64,000 bases of DNA from NCBI RefSeq assembly GCF_900626145.1, contig NZ_LR130817.1, positions 646,697-710,696 of the forward strand, in the 5' to 3' direction. The number at the start of each line of letters is the position of its first letter. Position 1 is the first letter of the stretch. A model generated the notes under the pieces. It did no database searches. It had not been told where the DNA came from and saw only the letters and a program-made list of their open reading frames with translations. Below are positions 16,602 to 24,335 of the stretch, piece by piece. A program made the translations under genes and the position numbers. The DNA is from Intestinimonas timonensis (GTDB taxonomy: Bacteria; Bacillota; Clostridia; Oscillospirales; Oscillospiraceae).

Positions 16602-17663
16602 ATGAAGATCCTGGTCATCAATCCGGGCGGCACTTCCACGAAGATCGCGGTTTTTGAGGACGACAAACAGCTCTTCAAGGCCAATATCACCCATACGGCA
16701 GAGGACCTGAAGCCCTTTCACAAGGTATTCGATCAATTCAGCTATCGGAAGGAGCTGATCCTGCGGGCGGTCACAGAGCAGGGCATCGAGCTGAAGGAAC
16801 TCTCAGCCGTAGCTGGCCGGGGCGGCCTGATGGAACCCATTCCGGGCGGCACTTACGCGGTCAATGACCGTATGGTGGAGGATATGCGCAACGCGGTACA
16901 TGGAGAACATCCCTCCAATCTGGGCTCTGTGCTGGCCAATGAGATTGGCGATGAGCTGGGGATTCCTTCTTTCGTGGTAGACCCCGTCTCTGTGGATGAA
17001 CTCATGCCCATAGCCAGGATTTCCGGTATCTCTGATCTGGAGCGGCCAAGCTGGTTCCACGCCCTCAACCACAAGGCGGTGGCCCGGTGGGCGGCCGAGC
17101 GGATGGGGAAGCCCTATGAGGAGTGCGACCTCATCGTGGCCCATCTGGGCTCCGGCAACTCCATCGTGGCCCACAAGCATGGCCAGATGATCGATGGCAG
17201 CGGTGGCCGGACCAATGGTCCCTTCTCTCCCGAGAGAAGCGGCGGCCTCCCCACCTATCCTCTAGTAGAACTATGTTATTCTGGGAAATACACCCATGAG
17301 GAGATGGTGGCAAAGCTCAGCTCGGTGGGCGGCATGTACGATTATCTGGGCACCAAGGACGCCCAGGAGGTGGAGCGCCGCATGGCCGAAGGCGATGAGA
17401 AGGCCAAGCTGGTCTATGAGGCCTATGTCTATGCCATTGCCAAGGAGATCTGCTCTTACGCCGCCGCCTTCGAGGGAAAAGTGGACCGTATTGTGCTCAC
17501 CGGCGGCATTGCCCACTCCGATTATGTGGTCCGCGAGGTGGGACGTATGACTGCCTTCCTGGCCCCCATGGAAGTGGTGGCTGGCGAGTTTGAGATGGAG
17601 GCGCTGGCTCTGGGAGCTCTGCGGGTGCTCCGCGGAGAGGAGACAGCAAAGGTCTATCAATGA
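16602..17663 (+). CDS. buk: Butyrate kinase (branched-chain acyl kinase)
   Basis: Converts acyl phosphate plus ADP to the free acid plus ATP, the energy-yielding last step. At 353 residues it has the usual length. ASKHA-fold motifs are present: ILVINPGGTSTKIAVFED (3-20), the GRGGLMEPIPGGTY loop, AHLGSGNSIVAHKHG, DGSGGRTNGPFSPERSGGLP and VLTGGIAHSDYV. ATG 16602 follows an AGGCGAGGGACGG site; the open frame extends upstream through the operator and is not used. First gene of a six-gene operon with ptb three genes on, separated from it by an antiporter gene, an unusual arrangement because ptb and buk are normally adjacent. Confidence 0.95.
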   Translation: MKILVINPGGTSTKIAVFEDDKQLFKANITHTAEDLKPFHKVFDQFSYRKELILRAVTEQGIELKELSAVAGRGGLMEPIPGGTYAVNDRMVEDMRNAVHGEHPSNLGSVLANEIGDELGIPSFVVDPVSVDELMPIARISGISDLERPSWFHALNHKAVARWAAERMGKPYEECDLIVAHLGSGNSIVAHKHGQMIDGSGGRTNGPFSPERSGGLPTYPLVELCYSGKYTHEEMVAKLSSVGGMYDYLGTKDAQEVERRMAEGDEKAKLVYEAYVYAIAKEICSYAAAFEGKVDRIVLTGGIAHSDYVVREVGRMTAFLAPMEVVAGEFEMEALALGALRVLRGEETAKVYQ

Positions 17664-17725
17664 GCGCATAGCTCCCAACCGTCGTCTGCCTCCTGTGAGG
17701 AAGCAGGTGGGAAAGGAAGGATAAC

Positions 17726-17767
17726 ATGGAGAAAGAGGGCGGCCATCTTGTCTCAACCCGAATGTAG
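17726..17767 (+). other. Short leader reading frame before nhaC
   Basis: A 13-codon frame (MEKEGGHLVSTRM) with ATG 17726 and an AGGAAGG site at 17715-17721, better than that of nhaC. It ends at TAG 17765-17767 inside the first codons of nhaC in a different frame. It may couple nhaC translation, or mark an indel at the 5' end of nhaC. Confidence 0.4.
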
Positions 17768-19187
17768 TACCAAGCGCGAACCGAGCGTAGGAATGTCCCT
17801 TGCGGTGTTCCTGATCGCCATGGGTATCATGCTCTTCGGACTGGTGATCTTTGAACTGGACATTCATATCGTTATGCTGGTGGCCTTGGCCTTTGCCTGC
17901 ATCGTCTCGGTTCCGCTTGGATACAGCTTTGATGATCTGCTGGATTGCATGAAGAAAACACTGGGCCAGTCCATGTCAGCCATGGTCATCTTCATCTTTA
18001 TTGGCCTCATCATTGCGGCCTGGATCTTCTCCGGAACGGTGCCGGCGCTGATCTATTACGGGCTGCATTACATCACGCCCAAGATGTTTCTCCCTGTGGG
18101 CCTCCTGCTGTGCAGCCTGACCTCCATGTCCATCGGTACCTCCTGGGGGACAGTGGGGACCATGGGATTGGCTATGATGGGAATCGGAGCCGGAATGGGG
18201 ATTCCGGCCGGACTGACCGCCGGTATGATTCTGTGCGGCGCCTCCTTCGGCGATAAGATGTCCCCAATCTCTGATACGACCAACCTGGCGCCGGCAGCGG
18301 CGGGGACGACCCTGCAGCGACATATCAGCAGCATGTGGATGACCACTCTGCCGGCCTATATTATTGTCTTCGTGATCTTTACCATCGTTGGCTTTTTCTA
18401 TCAGGATGGGCAGATAGATTACGGCACCATCAATACTTTTATCGACACGATTGGAACAACGTTCCATATTTCCCCCATTCTTCTGCTGCCCGTCGTGGTC
18501 CTGCTGGTGCTCAACATCCGGCAGTTCCCCGCCATACCGGGTATGGCCATTGGCACGCTGCTGGCGGTCATTCTGGCTGTGGTGGTGCAGGGGGTCAGCG
18601 TCCGGGATGTCATTTCCGGCCTGAACTACGGTTACACCGCCTCCACCGGAGTGGAGATGGTGGACACCCTGCTCCAGCGGGGCGGAATCCAGAGCATGAT
18701 GTATACCTTTTCGCTGGCCTGCATCGCCATCTCCTTCGGCGGTGTCATGGAGCGGGTAGGATATTTGCACAAAGTCGTAGGGCTGGTGGTCTCCAAAGTC
18801 AAGTCAGACAAGATGATGGTGCCGCTGGTCATTGGGTCGGCCACCGTAGGCACCATGGTCATGGGCGAGGTTTACCTCACATTGGTGCTCAACGGCAACC
18901 TGTTCCGGGAGACCTTTAAGGAGCGTGGACTGCGCCCTGAGATGCTCTCCCGTCTGCTGGAGGAGGGTGGCACCTTGACCCAGGTCTTTGTCCCCTGGTC
19001 CACCACAAGCATGTTTATCATGGCAACCCTGGGCGTGTCCACCGCTGAGTACTGGAAATTCGCCCTGTTGCACTATATCAATCCGTTGCTTTCGATTTTA
19101 CTTTGTTTCGTTGGATATGGCGTACTGTATGTAAATAAACCTTGCCGCTGGGACAAGAGGTGCGGCCCTGTTGTGGAGGAGTCATGA
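17748..19187 (+). CDS. NhaC family Na+/H+ antiporter
   Basis: A 479-residue inner-membrane protein with about eleven to twelve hydrophobic segments. The GTSWGTVGTMG and CGASFGDKMSPISDTTNLAPAAAGT stretches are the hallmark of NhaC-type antiporters, and a similar repeat with GSATVGTMVMGE lies in the second half. The TTG at 17748 is the farthest start; the first in-frame ATG is 17793 with a weak site. Placed between buk and ptb, it probably exchanges Na+ and protons, or a proton plus organic anion as in malate/lactate antiporters of this family, during acid production. The transported anion, if any, is unknown. Confidence 0.88.
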   Translation: MSQPECSTKREPSVGMSLAVFLIAMGIMLFGLVIFELDIHIVMLVALAFACIVSVPLGYSFDDLLDCMKKTLGQSMSAMVIFIFIGLIIAAWIFSGTVPALIYYGLHYITPKMFLPVGLLLCSLTSMSIGTSWGTVGTMGLAMMGIGAGMGIPAGLTAGMILCGASFGDKMSPISDTTNLAPAAAGTTLQRHISSMWMTTLPAYIIVFVIFTIVGFFYQDGQIDYGTINTFIDTIGTTFHISPILLLPVVVLLVLNIRQFPAIPGMAIGTLLAVILAVVVQGVSVRDVISGLNYGYTASTGVEMVDTLLQRGGIQSMMYTFSLACIAISFGGVMERVGYLHKVVGLVVSKVKSDKMMVPLVIGSATVGTMVMGEVYLTLVLNGNLFRETFKERGLRPEMLSRLLEEGGTLTQVFVPWSTTSMFIMATLGVSTAEYWKFALLHYINPLLSILLCFVGYGVLYVNKPCRWDKRCGPVVEES

Positions 19188-19188
19188 T

Positions 19189-20094
19189 ATGCTGAAAAAT
19201 TTTGATGAGGTCCTTGAGAAAGTGCGTTCCATTGAGCCCTTTACCGTCAGTGTAGCCGCAGCTGCCGACAAGGAGCTGCTCCAGGCGGTCAAAACGGCCT
19301 CGGATCTGGGATTTGTGCGCCCGGTGCTGGTAGGAAACCCCAAGGCGGTAGGCAGCATCTGTGAAGAGATCGGCCTCAAGCCCTTGGATATTCTGGCAGC
19401 CGACGGGGAAGAAGAGGCGGTTGCCACCGCTGTCAAGGCTGTGCGCGAGGGTGGGGCTCAGGTTCTGATGAAGGGACTGGTGAACACCAGCATCTACATG
19501 AGGGGGATTCTCAATAAGGAGCACGGCCTGCGTACGGGACGGCTGCTTTCCATGATGGCCGTATACGAGGCGCCCGGCTACCACAAGCTGGTCTACTGCA
19601 GCGACAGCGGCATCAACGTGGCACCTAATCTGGAGCAGAAAAAGGATATTTTGAAAAATATTCTTCTGGCCACCAAGTCCATCGGACTGGAGACCCCTAA
19701 GGTGGCCGCATTGACCGCCAATGAGATGGTGGACCCGAAGATTCAGTCCACGGTGGATGCCGCCGGACTGGTGGAGTATGTGGCCAGCGGCGCCCTGGGG
19801 CCGGATCTGCCCTGCATCATCGAGGGGCCCATTGCCTTTGACGTGGCCTTCGATCCCCACGCCGCGGCCCATAAGAAGATCGACAGCAAGATCACCGGTG
19901 AGACCGATATCGTGATCTTCCCCAACATGGAGGCGGGGAATATCATGGGCAAATCCTGGATTCATCTGTGCAAGTGCCGCTGGGCGGGCATCGTGCTGGG
20001 CGCCACCCACCCGGTGATCCTGGGGTCCAGAGCGGATACGCCGGAGATCAAGCTCAATTCTATCGCGCTGGCCTGCCTGGCCGCACGGAGCTGA
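19189..20094 (+). CDS. ptb: Phosphate butyryltransferase (acyl-CoA to acyl phosphate)
   Basis: Exchanges CoA for phosphate on butyryl-CoA or branched acyl-CoA, giving acyl phosphate for butyrate kinase. The 301 residues have the PTA_PTB fold: RPVLVGNPKAVGSICEE, the ALTANEMVDPKIQSTVDA stretch (where family members have GxxKTxxP-like sequence), GPIAFDVAFDPHAAAHK and the C-terminal GATHPVILGSRADTPEIKLNSIALA. ATG 19189 lies 8 bp after GGAGGA and 2 bp after the nhaC stop. Phosphate acetyltransferase is less likely given the neighbouring buk. Confidence 0.93.
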   Translation: MLKNFDEVLEKVRSIEPFTVSVAAAADKELLQAVKTASDLGFVRPVLVGNPKAVGSICEEIGLKPLDILAADGEEEAVATAVKAVREGGAQVLMKGLVNTSIYMRGILNKEHGLRTGRLLSMMAVYEAPGYHKLVYCSDSGINVAPNLEQKKDILKNILLATKSIGLETPKVAALTANEMVDPKIQSTVDAAGLVEYVASGALGPDLPCIIEGPIAFDVAFDPHAAAHKKIDSKITGETDIVIFPNMEAGNIMGKSWIHLCKCRWAGIVLGATHPVILGSRADTPEIKLNSIALACLAARS

Positions 20095-20132
20095 GAGACT
20101 AATCCGCGATCGAGGCAGGAAAGGGGGAGGAT

Positions 20133-21468
20133 GTGAGCAGCGAGATGTTGATTCAGTTTCCAAAGCTGGAGCTCCAACTTGAGGAAGTGGACCGGATTTC
20201 CATCCCACCCATGTACCGGATCATGCAGAAGTATGATGACCAGCAGATTCTGGATGCCTCAGGGCATCTGCGCAGGAAGCTGGAAGCTTCGGTCCCTCAC
20301 CGGGAGCGGCTGCGCGGCAAGCGGCTGGCACTGACGGTGGGCAGCCGGGGCATTCCTGACCTTGACAAGCTGGTCCGTACCATCTGTGATACCTGCAAGG
20401 CGTGGGGGGCGGAGCCCTTTATCGTCCCCGCCATGGGGAGCCACGGCGGTTCTACGGCGGAGGGTCAGCGAAAGATCCTGGAGGAGTATGGGATTACCGC
20501 AGAGACCATGGGGGTACCGGTGTGTTCAAGCATGGCGACGGTGCGGTATGGAACGCTGGAAGACGGAACGCCTCTCTACTGCGACAAGAACGCCTGGGAG
20601 GCGGACGGGGTAATCCTGTTCAACAAAGTCAAGCCTCACACTGATTTTCGCGGAAAACATGAGAGCGGACTGGGTAAGATGGTGGCCATCGGTCTGGCCA
20701 AGGAAAAGGGCGCGTCCATGTTTCACACCAAGCCTTTAAATCGTTTCCCGGAGTACATACCAAAGGTGACGGAGCTTTTTATGGCGACTGGGAAGGTGGC
20801 TTTCGGTGTGGGCGTAGTCCAGAATGCCTACGACCGGATCTGCCGGATCGAGGCCTGTGGGAGCGATGACATTTTGGAGATGGATGCGCGGCTGCAGGCC
20901 TTCGCCAAGACACAGCTGCCCCGGTTCAAATTTGATCGCTGTGATGTGCTGGTCGTAGATGAGATCGGAAAGGACATCAGCGGCAGCGGCATGGACCCCA
21001 ACATCACGGGGCGGAACGATTCGGGAGATTTCCCTGGAGTCCTGGATCTGCAGAGGCTGGTAGTGCTCGGTATCACAGAAGCGTCCTGTCACAATGGCTG
21101 CGGCATCAATTTATGTGACTTGACGGTTCGGAGGTGCCTCAATGAGATCGATTGGCACGCCACCTGGCTCAACAATGTGGCTGCATCCATGCTCAGCAGA
21201 GGACAAATCCCCATCTATTGTAGAGACGGATCGGGATGCTGTACGCACCGCCATACGCACCTGTGTGGGGATAGACTTCCATCATCCCAGAGTAGCCCGC
21301 ATCAAAAACACACTGCATATGTCTGAGATTCTGGTTTCAGCTGACCTGTATCAGGACATCAAAGACAGAGAGGACGTCGTTTTGGTCTCCGGTCCGGAGG
21401 AGATGGCTTTCGACGCCAATGGCTTCTTACGCAAAGATATCTGGGGTCAGGAGGTAGCTGACCCATAA
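20133..21468 (+). pseudogene. LarA/DUF2088 nickel-pincer isomerase (lactate racemase-like), frameshifted
   Basis: The first frame (GTG 20133) runs like a LarA protein to residue 361 or so (GSRGI, VPAMGSHGGSTAEG, FNKVKPHTDFRGKHESGLGKM, NITGRNDSG), then after GQIPI turns into unrelated residues to 21326. The sensible C-terminus (IVETDRDAVRTAIRTCVGID to SGPEEMAFDANGFLRKDIWG) continues in the +1 frame to 21468. One surplus base between about 21207 and 21219 explains it. Joined, the product would be about 444 residues, the family size. Family members racemise or epimerise 2-hydroxyacids using a nickel-pincer nucleotide. Either a genuine inactivating indel or a sequencing or assembly error. No larBCE cofactor genes are in the window. 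Confidence 0.85.
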
Positions 21469-21504
21469 AATCAGGACATCTGTCCAGAGAGTGAGGAGTT
21501 TTTA

Positions 21505-22803
21505 ATGAGTCACGCCGAAAAACAAAGCGCCAAACTGAGTGTACGCCAACTAACCATTATCTTCTTCCTTGGCCTGGGCTATACCATCGTCTACGCAACC
21601 CCCTTTATCCAGTACGTGTTCTATGATTCACTGGTCGCTACATTGGGCTGTACCCAGCAGCAGCTGGGATACCTCATCACCATCTTCGGTATCGGCAACC
21701 TGTTGGCACCGTTTGGTGGTATGCTCAGCGATAAATTCAACACAAAGAAGATCTACCTGCTGTCAGTAGGTATCATCTGTGTGCTGAACGTCCTGTTTAT
21801 ACTCAATATGACGTACAGCTTTGCCCTCATCATCTGGGCCGGCTTTGCCTTCTTTGCTCTGTTCCTCTATTTCCCCGCTCATACCAAGCTGGTTCGTCTG
21901 GTGGGCAGCGAGAATCAGCAGGGCACCATCTTCGGCTTTACCGAGTCCTTCTGCGGTATTACCAACGTTATCGTGAACTTCATTGCCCTTTTCCTGTTTG
22001 CGAAGTTCGCCAACGATACCTTCGGCACCAACGGCCTCAAGGCCGCCATCATCGGCTACGCTGTACTGGGTGCGCTCTCCCTGATCATCCTGGCCATTCT
22101 GGTCCCCGATCCCGGCAAGCCTACCCCTGAAAGCGGCGGCGAGAGCAACATCAACTCCAAGATGACCATTGAGGATTGGGTGAGCATCGTACTCAACCCC
22201 AGAACTTGGATGTCTGGTATCGCCGTCTTCACCACCTACACCATGTACTGCACCCTCTCCTACTACACCCCCTATTTCAGTAATGTTCTGGGTGTCTCTC
22301 TGGCCGGAACCGGCGCCATCGCCATCATCCGGCAGTACGGTACCCGCTTCATCGGCGCTCCTGTGGGCGGCTGGCTGGGCGATAAGATCCACTCGGTTTC
22401 CAAGGTAGTTGGTGTCTCCCTGGCGGCGGCTGTGGTGATTGTGCTTGTCTTCATGCTCGTGCCTGTTGGTACCAGCGCGGCGGTGCTCACGGCGCTCACA
22501 CTGTGTGCCGGCGTGCTCACCTATATGGCCCGCGGCTGTATGTTCGCCGTTCCCTCGGAGCTGAAGATCCCCAGAAAGTATGCCGGTACCACCTCCGGTG
22601 TGGTGTGTGCCATCGGCTACTGCCCCGACCTCTTTATCTTCGTCCTCTTCGGTTACTGGCTGGATAAGTACGGCAATGCCGGCTATCAGAACATCTTCAT
22701 CTATGCGGCTGTCATCATGGCCATCGGCGTGGTGAACGCCATTATCACGCAGATCTATAAGAAAAAGGTCCTCGGGAAAGAATCCGCTCAGGACGCGGCT
22801 TGA
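21505..22803 (+). CDS. MFS transporter, probably for a 2-hydroxy- or oxo-carboxylate
   Basis: A 432-residue major facilitator with twelve hydrophobic segments in two halves joined by a polar loop at about 205-225 (PDPGKPTPESGGESNINSK). The loop between segments 2 and 3 carries GGMLSDKFNTKK, an MFS A-type motif, and FIGAPVGGWLGDK marks the second half. ATG 21505 has a GAGGAG site. Between a LarA-like isomerase and a 2-hydroxyacid dehydrogenase, a monocarboxylate substrate is the reasonable guess; the family alone does not show it. Confidence 0.88.
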   Translation: MSHAEKQSAKLSVRQLTIIFFLGLGYTIVYATPFIQYVFYDSLVATLGCTQQQLGYLITIFGIGNLLAPFGGMLSDKFNTKKIYLLSVGIICVLNVLFILNMTYSFALIIWAGFAFFALFLYFPAHTKLVRLVGSENQQGTIFGFTESFCGITNVIVNFIALFLFAKFANDTFGTNGLKAAIIGYAVLGALSLIILAILVPDPGKPTPESGGESNINSKMTIEDWVSIVLNPRTWMSGIAVFTTYTMYCTLSYYTPYFSNVLGVSLAGTGAIAIIRQYGTRFIGAPVGGWLGDKIHSVSKVVGVSLAAAVVIVLVFMLVPVGTSAAVLTALTLCAGVLTYMARGCMFAVPSELKIPRKYAGTTSGVVCAIGYCPDLFIFVLFGYWLDKYGNAGYQNIFIYAAVIMAIGVVNAIITQIYKKKVLGKESAQDAA

Positions 22804-22833
22804 CCGCACCACACAGAAAGGGGTAAAACAGCA

Positions 22834-24225
22834 ATGAAACAAGAATTTATCGACGCGCTCATCGGTATCTGCGGCAAGGATTACGTCTACTATTCCAAGG
22901 AGGATGTGTCCGGCTATCTCTATGACGAGACGGAGGAGTTTGTCCGTCCCAAGGCCTGTGAGGATTGCCTGGTGGTCCGCCCCGGCACTTACGAGGAGGT
23001 CTCCAAGATCCTCCAGTGGGCCAATGAGACCAAGACCCCCATCATCCCCCGTGGCGGCGGCACCGGCGCCTGCGGCGCGGCCATTCCCACCATTCCCTCC
23101 GTTATCATGTCCATGGAGCGTTTCAAGGACATCGTGGAGGTGGATGAGACCAACATGATGATCACCTGCCAGACCGGTGTTACCCTGGCCAAGCTGAATG
23201 AGTACCTCAATGAGAATATCCACGCTCTGTACTTCCCCTGCCACCCCGGTGACGAGGGTGCCCAGGTGGGCGGCATGTGCATCGAGAACGCCGGCGGTGT
23301 CCGGGCTGTAAAGCACGGCATCATGCGCAGCTACGTCAAGGGCATGAAGGTCTGCCTGCCCAACGGCGAGATCGTCCAGTTCGGCGGCAAGCTGGTGAAG
23401 AACAACATGGGCTATGACCTGATGCACCTGCTGGTTGGCTCTGAGGGCACCCTGGCCGTGGTGCTGGAGGCCACCCTGAAGCTCTATCCCCGCCTGGATT
23501 ACACCGGCGCCCTGGTGTGCTCCTTTAAGGACACCGAGTCCGCCGTCAAGTCGGTGGGCGAGGTCCAGAAGGCGGGCATCATCCCCCTGGCCGTGGAGTA
23601 TATGGACCGCGATATTGCCCTGGAGACCGCCAAGCGCATCAATAAGACCTGGCCCATGAATGACGAGGGCTGCGTGGACCTTATCTACATGGTGGAGGAA
23701 GCCACTGAGGACGCCCTCTATACGACTGCCGGCACCATTGCCGAGATCTGTGAGAACAACGGCGCTGTGGGCTCCGTCATTGCGGAAAACGAGAAGGAGC
23801 AGCGCAACATCCTGGAGATCCGCTCCGACATCTATGAGGTGTTCAAGCCTGAGTTCGTGGACTCCCTGGACACCGCTGTCCCTGTGGCCCATATCGGCGA
23901 TCTGCTCCGGGATATCGAGGCCATTGCCGAGAAGTACGGCACCCGCAGCCCGCGCTTTGGCCACGTGGCCGACGGCAACTTCCACAATTTCATTCTGATG
24001 GTGGACGGCAAGGTGCCCGAGTGGGCCGACGATATGCGCCGGGACATCTACAAGGCCGCTCTGAAGTATGGCGGAACCGTTACTGCCGAGCACGGTACCG
24101 GTAAGACCCGGAAGCCTTACATGGAGCTGCAGTATACCCCCCATGTGCTGGAGATCATGCGCAACATCAAGCGTGCCTTTGACCCCAACAACATTCTCAA
24201 CCCCGGCGTCATCGTGGATCTGTAA
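22834..24225 (+). CDS. FAD-linked 2-hydroxyacid dehydrogenase (GlcD/D-lactate dehydrogenase type)
   Basis: A 463-residue soluble flavoprotein: N-terminal FAD-binding PCMH domain (about 40-220, with TPIIPRGGGTGACGAAIP and the CHPGDEGAQVGGMCIENAGG segment) and C-terminal FAD-oxidase cap (metal-binding type motifs RFGHVADGNFHNFIL and TAEHGTGKTRKPYM, FDPNNILNPGVI). It oxidises a D-2-hydroxyacid to the 2-oxoacid. No etfAB pair is adjacent, so its electron acceptor is unknown. A GAAAGGGG site precedes ATG 22834. It is the last gene before a terminator and fits the step that feeds the divergent 2-oxoacid oxidoreductase. Confidence 0.93.
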   Translation: MKQEFIDALIGICGKDYVYYSKEDVSGYLYDETEEFVRPKACEDCLVVRPGTYEEVSKILQWANETKTPIIPRGGGTGACGAAIPTIPSVIMSMERFKDIVEVDETNMMITCQTGVTLAKLNEYLNENIHALYFPCHPGDEGAQVGGMCIENAGGVRAVKHGIMRSYVKGMKVCLPNGEIVQFGGKLVKNNMGYDLMHLLVGSEGTLAVVLEATLKLYPRLDYTGALVCSFKDTESAVKSVGEVQKAGIIPLAVEYMDRDIALETAKRINKTWPMNDEGCVDLIYMVEEATEDALYTTAGTIAEICENNGAVGSVIAENEKEQRNILEIRSDIYEVFKPEFVDSLDTAVPVAHIGDLLRDIEAIAEKYGTRSPRFGHVADGNFHNFILMVDGKVPEWADDMRRDIYKAALKYGGTVTAEHGTGKTRKPYMELQYTPHVLEIMRNIKRAFDPNNILNPGVIVDL

Positions 24226-24267
24226 AAACGGCAATCCATATACTTAACGACTTGACAACGACGGTAT

Positions 24268-24307
24268 AAAAATGTGCCCGACCGCGAAAAGCGGTCGGGC
24301 ACATTTT
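24268..24307. terminator. Bidirectional terminator after the hydroxyacid operon
   Basis: A 15-bp stem AATGTGCCCGACCGC / GCGGTCGGGCACATT with a GAAAA loop and T-rich flank on the plus strand, A-rich on the other, between convergent genes. Confidence 0.92.
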
Positions 24308-24335
24308 GCTGTGAGACATGTTTTGCATGGGAACG

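Noticed and set aside
21763..24234. 823-codon minus-strand frame over the MFS and dehydrogenase genes
   Set aside because: It spans two unrelated real genes and the gap between them with low-complexity composition.
24252..24270. TTGACA and TATAAA boxes before the EAL-GGDEF region on the plus strand
   Set aside because: Only 7 bp apart and leading directly into a terminator, so not a usable promoter.
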